The notes under the pieces: model-generated
Database searches by the model: none
What the model saw: only the letters and a program-made list of their open reading frames with translations
What the model was told of the DNA's origin: nothing
Shown here: piece after piece, positions 13,683-20,808 of the stretch
Numbering within the stretch: position 1 is the first letter of the stretch
Layout: each line of letters opens with the position of its first letter
DNA from: a virus
Length of the DNA: 52,079 bases
IMG/VR virus record: IMGVR_UViG_3300042468_001294
Location: 1-52,079 of that record
Direction: 5' to 3' (one strand)
Position numbers and translations under genes: made by a program

Positions 13683-13747
13683 CGTTCTGGAAGATTCCGG
13701 GGGCTTCTCTCCTTTTTAGAGATATATAGCCAGCTACCTATATAGCC

Positions 13748-13795
13748 ATGTACTCAGCCAAAAACAGCGGTGGCCCCACGGGAGCCCACCCGTGA
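13748..13795 (+). CDS. Possible 15-residue leader peptide
   Basis: ATG 13748 encodes 15 residues ending in a TGA that overlaps the GTG start of the nuclease gene. No good ribosome binding site precedes it. The exact 4-base overlap suggests translational coupling but may be chance. The preceding 65 bases are non-coding. Confidence 0.3.
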   Translation: MYSAKNSGGPTGAHP

Positions 13796-14244
13796 GCGAG
13801 TCCAGACTGTGGGAGTACCTGCGCACCGGAATGGGCGCACGATGGGAAGCACAACGGCACGAAGACCGGTTCACACCGGGTATCCCGGACGTGTCTTACT
13901 CGATCACCCGGCACGGTTGGATCGAGTTGAAGTATCTACCGACTAAACCTAAAAAGTCGTCTTCGATCTTGAAAATCGACCATTACACCCAGGATCAACG
14001 TAACTGGGCGATACGCCACGGCAGGAGAGCAGGGTTGTGCTTCATGCTACTCCAGGTGAACAAAACTTACATGCTCTTCGACTGGACGAAAGCGACGCTG
14101 ATCGGATCCACTGATTTCGAGACACACAAACGACTTGCACTCGGTGTTTGGGAGTCAAAAATAGATTGGCGACACCTAAGATCGCTCCTGGTGTCGCCAG
14201 TGGTGAGGGAACAAATCAGCGTTTTTCGTTCAACATCGCCTTAA
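13792..14244 (+). CDS. PD-(D/E)XK / VRR-NUC-like nuclease
   Basis: A 150-residue protein from GTG 13792. Residues 28-50 show the nuclease core: FTPGIPDVSY then a hydrophobic strand with WIELKYLP, giving the PD...ExK pattern. This size fits phage VRR-NUC or endonuclease I-like resolvases acting on branched DNA during replication or packaging. It is the last gene on the plus strand and its 3' end overlaps the convergent methylase gene by 29 bases. The exact substrate is inferred from family. Confidence 0.75.
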   Translation: MSESRLWEYLRTGMGARWEAQRHEDRFTPGIPDVSYSITRHGWIELKYLPTKPKKSSSILKIDHYTQDQRNWAIRHGRRAGLCFMLLQVNKTYMLFDWTKATLIGSTDFETHKRLALGVWESKIDWRHLRSLLVSPVVREQISVFRSTSP

Positions 14245-15343
14245 ACAGCAGCAGGTACAGGATCGCGTCGGACACCCGGCTTTCAATAGGCTCGGACATC
14301 GCGGGATTGTTGGTTTTGCTGAGTTGACCAACATAGGACTTGATCGAGTCGATGTGCTTGTTGAAGTACACTGACCAGACCTGTTCGGGGGTCAGCCCCA
14401 GGTCAACCGCGTTTCGCTTGAAATTCGCCAGTTGATCATCCGACCTGGAGTACTCCTCGCCCTTGCTTCGCGTCAACTCAAGGATTTTGGTGAATTCGTC
14501 CTCGATCAACTCGATGAAGGATTCTTTCGTTGTGGTCCGGGCGGCAGGTGTTAAACCAGGAATGGCGACCTGTTGCTGTTGACGCTGCAACATTTCGCAG
14601 GTCGTCTTGAACAGATGCTTTTGTGAATTGTGGCAAACCAACACCTCGTGGACGGACTTCGTAACCGCCATCGTCAAAGTGTTCCCGAAGTTGTAGAGCA
14701 CTTCGAAATCGTCTGGTACCGTGAATTCGGTGACGAGCACAATGTGACCGTCGTACACCATCGAGCGAACGTTGTTCCAGAAGACCTCTGAATCGAACGG
14801 TTCGGAATCATGTATGTCCCCCGCGTTGGCGTATGGGGGGTCACAATAGATCACACTGTTAGGTGGGATCTTCAATTCTCGGTAGTCGCAGTTGAACAGG
14901 CTGACGTCCTTACCGCTGCGGAACAGATTCAGCCGCTTGGTATCCGTTGAGTTCTTGAGTGTCTTGGCTTTGTTCGTGCCGCCCTTCCCGATCCGAGCTT
15001 CCGGTTTCACGTAGCTCGCGAAGAACCTGGAACCGAACGACATACCAAACCCGTAGTAGGCTGTTTTCCAGTCGTCGGGATCGCGGACCTTTTTGACCTC
15101 GTTGTATTCATCCTCACTGATCTCGTCAGGGAGGACAAAATCGGTGTTGTGCTGGAAAAACGCCCACATGCTCATCAAGCAGCGGCTAACGTCGGACAAG
15201 ATCATCCGTTTGTGGTTCATCCGGGATGCCACCCACATGGAACCGCAAAACGGTTCAACATAAGTTTTCTCCGGGGTCAATACCTCTTCCAGAAACTGGA
15301 TGATCGTGGGGCCTTGACGAAACTTACCACCCATGTAGTTCAT
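14216..15343 (-). CDS. DNA adenine methylase fused to Nmad1-like (DUF1599) domain
   Basis: A 375-residue protein starting MNYMGGKFRQG after GAAGGGAAATAG. Residues 1-245 are a D12-class adenine N6-methylase: TYVEPFCGSMWVASRM binds S-adenosylmethionine and YCDPPYANAG is the catalytic DPPY motif. Residues about 275-375 (KGEEYSRSDDQLANFK, LTPEQVWSVYFNKHIDSI, SRVSDAILYLLLF) resemble the nucleotide modification associated domain 1 / DUF1599 family. The link to the Z cassette is notable, since the template may contain diaminopurine in place of adenine. Target site unknown. Confidence 0.85.
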   Translation of the reverse strand: MNYMGGKFRQGPTIIQFLEEVLTPEKTYVEPFCGSMWVASRMNHKRMILSDVSRCLMSMWAFFQHNTDFVLPDEISEDEYNEVKKVRDPDDWKTAYYGFGMSFGSRFFASYVKPEARIGKGGTNKAKTLKNSTDTKRLNLFRSGKDVSLFNCDYRELKIPPNSVIYCDPPYANAGDIHDSEPFDSEVFWNNVRSMVYDGHIVLVTEFTVPDDFEVLYNFGNTLTMAVTKSVHEVLVCHNSQKHLFKTTCEMLQRQQQQVAIPGLTPAARTTTKESFIELIEDEFTKILELTRSKGEEYSRSDDQLANFKRNAVDLGLTPEQVWSVYFNKHIDSIKSYVGQLSKTNNPAMSEPIESRVSDAILYLLLFKAMLNEKR

Positions 15344-15357
15344 TTAACTATTTCCCT

Positions 15358-15606
15358 TCAGAATTTGACGTTGTAAACAAAGAACCCCTGCCCGCGACAG
15401 GAATACATCACGATGACGAAAATATTCTTGGCGGGGCTAACACTGGAGTGCATCCCCCATTGCGTAGGATCCTCACCAATTTCTCGGCAAACTGCTGCGT
15501 GGACACCAACAGCGATCGATGGGGTTTCGACCGGAAGATAGTGACTTTGTGTGGTGTTCATCGCTGAATCCCACACCGTGATGTACGCCCAAGCGGTTGT
15601 AGTCAT
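15358..15606 (-). CDS. Small protein in Z operon, unknown
   Basis: An 82-residue protein. Start at 15606 chosen because ATGA overlaps the stop of the HTH gene. The sequence alternates strands (TAWAYITVWDSAM, FVIVMYSCRGQGFFVY), suggesting a compact beta fold. No family recognised. Confidence 0.65.
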   Translation of the reverse strand: MTTTAWAYITVWDSAMNTTQSHYLPVETPSIAVGVHAAVCREIGEDPTQWGMHSSVSPAKNIFVIVMYSCRGQGFFVYNVKF

Positions 15607-16010
15607 ACCAATCCCGATCTTGCAGTAAGGTGGCTGAACGGAGTGCGGGGACCCGGATCGGCTCGACGGGCTCGACGTCTTGCGTTGATCATCGCACGAT
15701 TCTTCTCGCGGTACGCTGCCTGCTTCTCCCGCTCGCTCATCTTCTTCGGTTTCTTGATGTCCCGGACATGTGCACTTAGTACATAACCGTACATCGGTGC
15801 CCAATCACCGCCGTTTTCCCGCTCAGCCCGTTGCCAACCACAGATGTAGGCCAAACCTTTTTCGCGCCACAACCGGATGTGCATCAAAATGTTGCGCTTG
15901 CTGATCCCCACTGCTTGCGCAAGTTCATTCGCTGTCAAACCCTCGGGGTTCTCCTTCAAAGCTTTGAGGCCCATGAAGTAGTTGGGGGTCAAATGCCGTT
16001 CTCGTCCCAT
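15603..16010 (-). CDS. Helix-turn-helix DNA-binding protein
   Basis: A 135-residue basic protein. ATG 16010 follows ACAGGAGATTTGCAG. Residues 10-55 form a winged-helix or MarR-like HTH (GLKALKENPEGLTANELAQA, VGISKRNILMHIRLWREKGL). The C-terminal part (KKMSEREKQAAYREKNRA) is a charged helix. A candidate regulator of the early promoters or of its own operon; no target is shown. Confidence 0.75.
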   Translation of the reverse strand: MGRERHLTPNYFMGLKALKENPEGLTANELAQAVGISKRNILMHIRLWREKGLAYICGWQRAERENGGDWAPMYGYVLSAHVRDIKKPKKMSEREKQAAYREKNRAMINARRRARRADPGPRTPFSHLTARSGLV

Positions 16011-16561
16011 CTGCAAATCTCCTGTCTAATCTCGTTAATCACTCGGTGCCAATCGAAATGTGGGTGTCGCGTTTTGGCCGATTCTATCTGGTCGTCGATC
16101 TTTTTGTCAATGAGTCGCTTCACCTCGCTTGCGTGGCCGCCCATTCCCTCGACCGAAAGAAAGTCGACCGCTTCGATATCGTCAGCCAGCTTCACAATTC
16201 GCAGCGCTATCGGGTAATCCTGCTCGATCTTTCGGTAAAGCTTTCTGGTGGGTTCGTCCAACCAAAGTTCGATGTTGAGCATTAGATCGGGATCACCGGC
16301 ACGCTCCTCGATCATTCTCTTGGTTGGAGTGGCCACATCGCCCGTCATCACCTCGGTCAGGTCGTGAGCAAGCGCCCACTCGATGGCCCTGACTTCTTCG
16401 ATGAGCGACACTTTCAGCCTGGAACAAATCTCCTTTGTGATCAGGTACACACGGTACATGTGCTCCGCGATCGTTTGTTCCCTGGCCACACGTACGATTT
16501 GCCACCGCTTCACGTGGCCCGTACGTAGCTGCTGCTTGAGCGTCAGGCGATTACGGTTCAT
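15989..16561 (-). CDS. datZ: DatZ-type dATP triphosphohydrolase (HD domain)
   Basis: A 190-residue HD-domain hydrolase. HVKRWQIVRVAREQTIAEHM at the start, then ALAHDLTEVMTGDVATPTKR and KLADDIEAVDFL, provide the H...HD...D metal ligands of the YfbR/DatZ group. In Z-genome phages DatZ removes dATP so the polymerase does not incorporate adenine. Overlaps mazZ start-to-stop on the upstream side and the HTH gene downstream. Confidence 0.9.
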   Translation of the reverse strand: MNRNRLTLKQQLRTGHVKRWQIVRVAREQTIAEHMYRVYLITKEICSRLKVSLIEEVRAIEWALAHDLTEVMTGDVATPTKRMIEERAGDPDLMLNIELWLDEPTRKLYRKIEQDYPIALRIVKLADDIEAVDFLSVEGMGGHASEVKRLIDKKIDDQIESAKTRHPHFDWHRVINEIRQEICRWDENGI

Positions 16562-16844
16562 GTTGCAGTGTCCCGGTTGCGGTCACTCGCCACGTTCTGG
16601 CCTTATTTATCTGCATCTTTTCCTTGATCGCGCTTGCCAAATCGACCCCGTGCATGTGGGCCAGATCGAACACCATGATGCAGATGTCCGCGTATTCACC
16701 CGGCGAATGAGGGTCTTTGACCAATTCACCGACTTCCTCAAACAGCTTGAGGAGAGCCGAAGAATTGGTACGATCAGGGAACACTTGATCTGCCCACTCG
16801 ACAATTTCTTGTGTCAGTTCGTCGATGTTCCCTGTGGTATGCAT
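16551..16844 (-). CDS. mazZ: MazZ, MazG-like dGTP pyrophosphohydrolase
   Basis: A 97-residue single MazG-fold protein. LKLFEEVGELVKD and EYADICIMVFDLAHMHG give the ExxE...ExxD Mg-binding motif, followed by KEKMQINKARTW. In Z phages MazZ turns dGTP (and GTP) into the monophosphate that feeds PurZ. It begins three bases after the purZ stop and overlaps datZ, as expected of one operon. Confidence 0.9.
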   Translation of the reverse strand: MHTTGNIDELTQEIVEWADQVFPDRTNSSALLKLFEEVGELVKDPHSPGEYADICIMVFDLAHMHGVDLASAIKEKMQINKARTWRVTATGTLQHEP

Positions 16845-16846
16845 GT

Positions 16847-17887
16847 TCAGACCCCCACCCGGTGGACGTCATGGAAAGTGGGCCCCCGGCCAATCCAATG
16901 CACCGTAGCGCCGCTTTCTTCGTCGATGCGTCGAATCATGTCCCTTACGTGGTTCTCGCAGGACAGATAATTCGTGAAATTCAAAAAAATTTGGTTGACC
17001 CCGCACATTCGCACCGCTTCGGTGACCTGCTGCATCGAGAACGTGAAAATCCGGCGCGGCAACTTGGTCACAGTCGTGAGTTCGACCTCCTGGCCGATCA
17101 TTTCGAAAGTGATCTCCTCTTGGTCCGAATAGGCGGGGCCACTCCAACCCACCTGCTCACCGGCTTCGTTAAACCGATTGGCCACACGAATCGGGTAGGT
17201 GCGAGCCGTGCCGATGACTTCAAGGTCACCAAAGCGGTGCGGGATACCGCAATCCGCCAGTACTTGATTCGTCGATACATCACGGGAAGTGCAGTACGGG
17301 TAGAACCCGTGATACATCGACAGGCTGTAACCCTGTGCACCTTCGATTTGGACATACTCGGAGTCGTCGAGCAACATTGCGTATTGCTGCGGAGTCACGA
17401 CCGTCACCCAATCGAGCACCCGGTGACCACGCAAAGCAAAAGCAGCCGTGTTCATGTCCTCAGGATCGCGCCTGATTCGCTGGATCGCCGCCGCCCCAAC
17501 GCCCTTCTTGGTCGAACCGATCTTGGTCATGGGACCGGCTTCCTCATCCCGGTGTCGTTGGCTGATCACCGCCGCATTTTGATGGACGAAAATGTGAGCA
17601 CCAGCCAGGTAACCGGAGGCTTCCTGGCATTCACGCAAGAGATTATCCGGGTCGATAATGGAGCCCGGGCCAATCAGTATCTGTTTCAGCCCTTTCGACA
17701 CGATACCATTGGCCAACATCGTATGGACGAAGCGGCGACCCGCCGAGTCGATGTAAGTGTGTCCAGCGTTCGCGGCCCATGCCGTAACCAACGTATCCGG
17801 GTTGTTCTGCTCAGCCAGGTAACCTGCCAGCAAACCCTTACCCGTGGACCCGAATTGCAGGTCCATGATCATGTCAATTTTACGCAT
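16847..17887 (-). CDS. purZ: PurZ, N6-succino-2-amino-2'-deoxyadenylate synthase
   Basis: A 346-residue member of the adenylosuccinate synthetase family, shorter than cellular PurA. The P-loop reads DLQFGSTGKGL where PurA has GDEGKGK, so the catalytic Asp is Ser, a change described for PurZ enzymes. Other PurA features remain (ANAGHTYI, IGPGSIIDPDNLL, QIEGAQGYSLS, SRDVSTNQVLADCG, GTARTYPIRVAN). PurZ joins aspartate to dGMP; host PurB then yields dZMP. Start follows AGGAGATAGACTCAAA, with its own promoter at 17919. Confidence 0.95.
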   Translation of the reverse strand: MRKIDMIMDLQFGSTGKGLLAGYLAEQNNPDTLVTAWAANAGHTYIDSAGRRFVHTMLANGIVSKGLKQILIGPGSIIDPDNLLRECQEASGYLAGAHIFVHQNAAVISQRHRDEEAGPMTKIGSTKKGVGAAAIQRIRRDPEDMNTAAFALRGHRVLDWVTVVTPQQYAMLLDDSEYVQIEGAQGYSLSMYHGFYPYCTSRDVSTNQVLADCGIPHRFGDLEVIGTARTYPIRVANRFNEAGEQVGWSGPAYSDQEEITFEMIGQEVELTTVTKLPRRIFTFSMQQVTEAVRMCGVNQIFLNFTNYLSCENHVRDMIRRIDEESGATVHWIGRGPTFHDVHRVGV

Positions 17888-17913
17888 TTTGAGTCTATCT
17901 CCTATGAAAGAAA

Positions 17914-18171
17914 CTACGATTTTAACACGTCACCAGACGCGCTGGCAATCTGCGCTTTCCACTCCTCGACCAAGCGACTCAATCGGCCACTTGTCGTGAT
18001 GATCTTCGGGTCGAGCATATGGAACTGCCCGATCAAAATCTCGCCCTTTTTGTGATTCATGATTCGGAAGGCTTCCAGCCCTTTGCCTGAACTCCCTACC
18101 GTGTAACCCCTCTTTTGGGCCCAAAGTAAGAACGAACCGCGCATATGGGCCGCGAATTCATGACGCTTCAT
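17914..18171 (-). CDS. Unknown 85-residue protein in Z cassette
   Basis: Start at 18171 overlaps the stop of the deaminase gene (ATGA). The sequence (GYTVGSSGKGLEAFRIMNHK, ILIGQFHML) has an alpha-beta pattern and a Gly-rich loop but no assignable family. The purZ promoter lies across its 3' end. It may be an accessory of nucleotide metabolism; this rests on position only. Confidence 0.7.
   Translation of the reverse strand: MKRHEFAAHMRGSFLLWAQKRGYTVGSSGKGLEAFRIMNHKKGEILIGQFHMLDPKIITTSGRLSRLVEEWKAQIASASGDVLKS
17919..17948 (-). promoter_or_regulatory. Promoter of purZ-mazZ-datZ unit
   Basis: On the minus strand, TTGCCA (17948-17943), 18 nt, TAAAAT (17924-17919), 32 bases before the purZ start. 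It overlaps the 3' end of the preceding gene. Confidence 0.6.
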
Positions 18172-18578
18172 GGTTTCACCTCTTCGCAAACGACACCTGC
18201 CTTGTTCAAGAAATCGACACCATCTGTGTTGTGGTACGCGTCCCGGTAGTACACTTTTCGGATATTAGCTCCGAGCACCCGTTTCGCGCACTCTATGCAG
18301 GGTGCCGTGGTCACAAACATCACCGCATTTTCACTCGAAACGGTGCTGCGCGTGATCTTGTCCAACGCGTTTTGTTCAGCGTGGATGACCTCGGGCCTGG
18401 TTTTGTTCCAGTCATCTTCGCAATCATTATCCCAGCCGGGTGGGGTGCCGTTGTAACCGATACCGATGATGGTGTCATACTTTACGATAACACACCCAAC
18501 TTTTCGTCGCTCCGCATAACTGAGTTCCGCGTAAATCTCGGCCACTTTCATGTGGGCTTTGATGAATTTCGTTTTCAT
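18168..18578 (-). CDS. dCMP deaminase
   Basis: A 136-residue zinc deaminase. VIHAEQNAL supplies the His and catalytic Glu, and TTAPCIECAK the two Cys zinc ligands; GYNGTPPGW is the usual substrate loop. It converts dCMP to dUMP, the precursor of dTMP, and suits high dTTP demand. No thymidylate synthase was seen in the window. Coupled with the genes on both sides. Confidence 0.92.
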   Translation of the reverse strand: MKTKFIKAHMKVAEIYAELSYAERRKVGCVIVKYDTIIGIGYNGTPPGWDNDCEDDWNKTRPEVIHAEQNALDKITRSTVSSENAVMFVTTAPCIECAKRVLGANIRKVYYRDAYHNTDGVDFLNKAGVVCEEVKP

Positions 18579-18652
18579 ATCAATGCTTCTCCTACGGTTT
18601 TCTTAGCTTCTTTGTATTTCGAGTCCAGCCGGGGACCGGGGTTGAAATACAT
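18575..18652 (-). CDS. 25-residue peptide upstream of deaminase
   Basis: ATG 18652 follows AGGAAAAAGGGAAA and encodes a basic peptide (MYFNPGPRLDSKYKEAKKTV and five more) whose TGA overlaps the deaminase ATG. The ribosome binding site and overlap support translation. It may only couple ribosomes onto the next gene. Confidence 0.5.
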   Translation of the reverse strand: MYFNPGPRLDSKYKEAKKTVGEALI

Positions 18653-18705
18653 TTTCCCTTTTTCCTGGTAGAACAAAAACGGCCAATTCGGTCGTTTCTT
18701 GGTTT

Positions 18706-20544
18706 CTACTTGCTGGCCGTCCACCAATTTGGTCCGCATCCTTGATCCGTTCTGATTGGTACTCTAAACTTTATCGGCGTCGTCGCGCCACTGAAATCGG
18801 TCACGATTCGAGTGATCTCGGGTTTGATGTCCGGGCTGTCCAGCGGCACCGAGGTATCGAATTCGTCGTGCACATTCAAAAGCAGCCGTGCACCGCAATC
18901 CTGTTCCTTCAAAAACCGGTGCAATTCGATCAATTTCACTTTCAGAGCATCCGCCGCTGATCCCTGGAAAATCAAGCCACCTGCTTTGTGCGTGAACTGG
19001 CCCCGGGGGAAACGGATGTGCCTGCCCATAATGGTGCGCACATGCCCTCTCGATTTTGCTACGCTCGACGCATTCTTCAAAAGGTCCTGTACTCCGGGGA
19101 TAGCTGCGTGGTATTTATTGAACACTTCGACGGCCTGATCACCCGGCTTGAGCCACTGCTTTTTGCCATCGTCACTTGATTCGACAGTGTAGGGTAGGCC
19201 CATTTCGGCAGCGAGCTTGCCCTGCCCCATACCGAACACGAGCCCTAGGTTAATCTGCTTTGCATTCGGATCCCCCGCGAACCGGGGCGAGCGAGGTAAC
19301 CCCGTCAAATCCGCCGCCAGTCGGTGGAAATCCGTGTCCGGGTCCGTTTCGTACATCTTCAGGATACGCTCGTCGTTCACGTAGTGAGCAAACACCCGAA
19401 AGTCCATCTGCGACCAGTCGTTGCAAACCCATTCACTTCGATCATCAGGCAAAAACAAAGCCCGGACAACCGATGCAATACCGGCGTCACGCTTGTGGAT
19501 TTGCTGCAGCGCTGGCGCATTGACCGACAGTCGACCCGTACCAGTGCCGAGATCGTTGTCGGATTTAGTCTGGTTGAAATTCGCGTGGATCACCCCGTTG
19601 TGGTGGTGTCCGAGAATATGGCCTTTGAGGAACGTATCCCTCGTCTTGATCAGCTTTCGCAGATTCAGAATCAAGGCAGCCGCTGGGTCCTTCATCGATC
19701 GCAAAGCGTCGGAATCGATACTCGGAGCACCAGCGGGGGTAGCAGCCACACGGGTTCCGTCGCGCACCACCCAATTACCCGACTCGTCCTTCTTTGGCTT
19801 AAACAATTCCTTGATCGAGTTCGACGGGTTGGGATTCACCTCAAAACCGGCGAGTTGATTCAGATCGTACTGAGCCTGCTTAGTCGCGTGGTCAATATCC
19901 TTCACCGCGAGTTCTGCTGCTTCGATATCGATCGCGACACCGCCGTGTTCCATATCGACCAACACAGGGAGCAATTCTCGCTCAAGTTCAGCCACCACGT
20001 GCAGGCCCTGCTTTTCGATCTCAGCCCGTTGCCACTGCCAGAGCTTCAGCGTAGTCCGAGTGTCCTGCTTCGCATACCTGCCAACCAGCGATTTCGGTGC
20101 TCGCGGTAAATTGGCGATTTGGCCGTTTTTCGTCGGGCGACCACCGAACAACTCCGCTAAATCCTGCCAGATATCCGAGTCCTTGCCCTGACCCAGGTAC
20201 TTCTTGCCCAGCGTATCGAGGTCGTAAGACAGCAGGTGTTCGTCGATCAATGCTGCCCGCACCATAGTGTCGTCCACCCGATCGGCGGGGAATCGAATAC
20301 CGATCTCGCGACACATATGCCAATCAAACTTGGCGTTATGGCAGATGACGAGGTTACACCGGGGCACTTGATCACGTAGGTACTCCACCGCGTGTGGGTC
20401 CCGGCGAATGTCCCAGTAGTAATCCTCGCCATCGGGAGTAGAGACAGAAACCCCGAAAACGCGATCCGACCACCACTTCAGTCCTGTTGTCTCGGTATCT
20501 AAAGCCAAGTATTCAAATCGCGTCAGATCGGGGTACATGCTCAT
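18706..20544 (-). CDS. dpoZ: Family A DNA polymerase, DpoZ-like
   Basis: A 612-residue polymerase with 3'-5' exonuclease. Exonuclease motifs: LALDTETTGL (residue ~14), CHNAKFDWHM (~84) and GRYAKQDTRTT (~155). Polymerase motifs: A, CNDWSQMDFRVFAHY (~380); B, NAKQINLGLVFGMGQGKLA (~435); C, LLLNVHDEF (~560). With PurZ, MazZ and DatZ next to it, this is the expected DpoZ, shown in related phages to prefer dZTP over dATP. Preference here is inferred. Confidence 0.93.
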   Translation of the reverse strand: MSMYPDLTRFEYLALDTETTGLKWWSDRVFGVSVSTPDGEDYYWDIRRDPHAVEYLRDQVPRCNLVICHNAKFDWHMCREIGIRFPADRVDDTMVRAALIDEHLLSYDLDTLGKKYLGQGKDSDIWQDLAELFGGRPTKNGQIANLPRAPKSLVGRYAKQDTRTTLKLWQWQRAEIEKQGLHVVAELERELLPVLVDMEHGGVAIDIEAAELAVKDIDHATKQAQYDLNQLAGFEVNPNPSNSIKELFKPKKDESGNWVVRDGTRVAATPAGAPSIDSDALRSMKDPAAALILNLRKLIKTRDTFLKGHILGHHHNGVIHANFNQTKSDNDLGTGTGRLSVNAPALQQIHKRDAGIASVVRALFLPDDRSEWVCNDWSQMDFRVFAHYVNDERILKMYETDPDTDFHRLAADLTGLPRSPRFAGDPNAKQINLGLVFGMGQGKLAAEMGLPYTVESSDDGKKQWLKPGDQAVEVFNKYHAAIPGVQDLLKNASSVAKSRGHVRTIMGRHIRFPRGQFTHKAGGLIFQGSAADALKVKLIELHRFLKEQDCGARLLLNVHDEFDTSVPLDSPDIKPEITRIVTDFSGATTPIKFRVPIRTDQGCGPNWWTASK

Positions 20545-20550
20545 ATTCTA

Positions 20551-20808
20551 TCAGAACGGGATGTCGTCGTCAAATGTGTCGTTCGAAGTTGTGTGTTGCT
20601 GCGGTCGAGACTGCTGCGGCTGCTGGGCATCCTTCTTGGTGAAACTCATCGAGAAGAATTTGCCGTGGGGACCGTCCTTGATCCAGGCACCAATCCAGTA
20701 CTCCACCCCGTCGATGATGGCCTGGCCCCGGTGATCGGGGTGATTGGGTTGCTGCTTGCGGTCGTTCCGGTTGAGAGTGCCGGAATTATCTCGTCTTTCA
20801 TATGCCAT
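20551..20808 (-). CDS. Small replisome protein with SSB-like acidic tail
   Basis: An 85-residue protein. Residues 25-55 (GQAIIDGVEYWIGAWI, GKFFSMSF) resemble a small beta barrel found in uncharacterised phage proteins. A Gln/Pro-rich linker follows and the chain ends FDDDIPF, the tip that bacterial SSB uses to recruit partners. It lies between helicase and polymerase. A small ssDNA-binding or partner-recruiting role is inferred. Confidence 0.75.
   Translation of the reverse strand: MAYERRDNSGTLNRNDRKQQPNHPDHRGQAIIDGVEYWIGAWIKDGPHGKFFSMSFTKKDAQQPQQSRPQQHTTSNDTFDDDIPF

Noticed and set aside
16811-18055. 414-residue plus-strand frame opposite purZ
   Set aside because: Antisense shadow of a clearly coding gene; no ribosome binding site and no family likeness.
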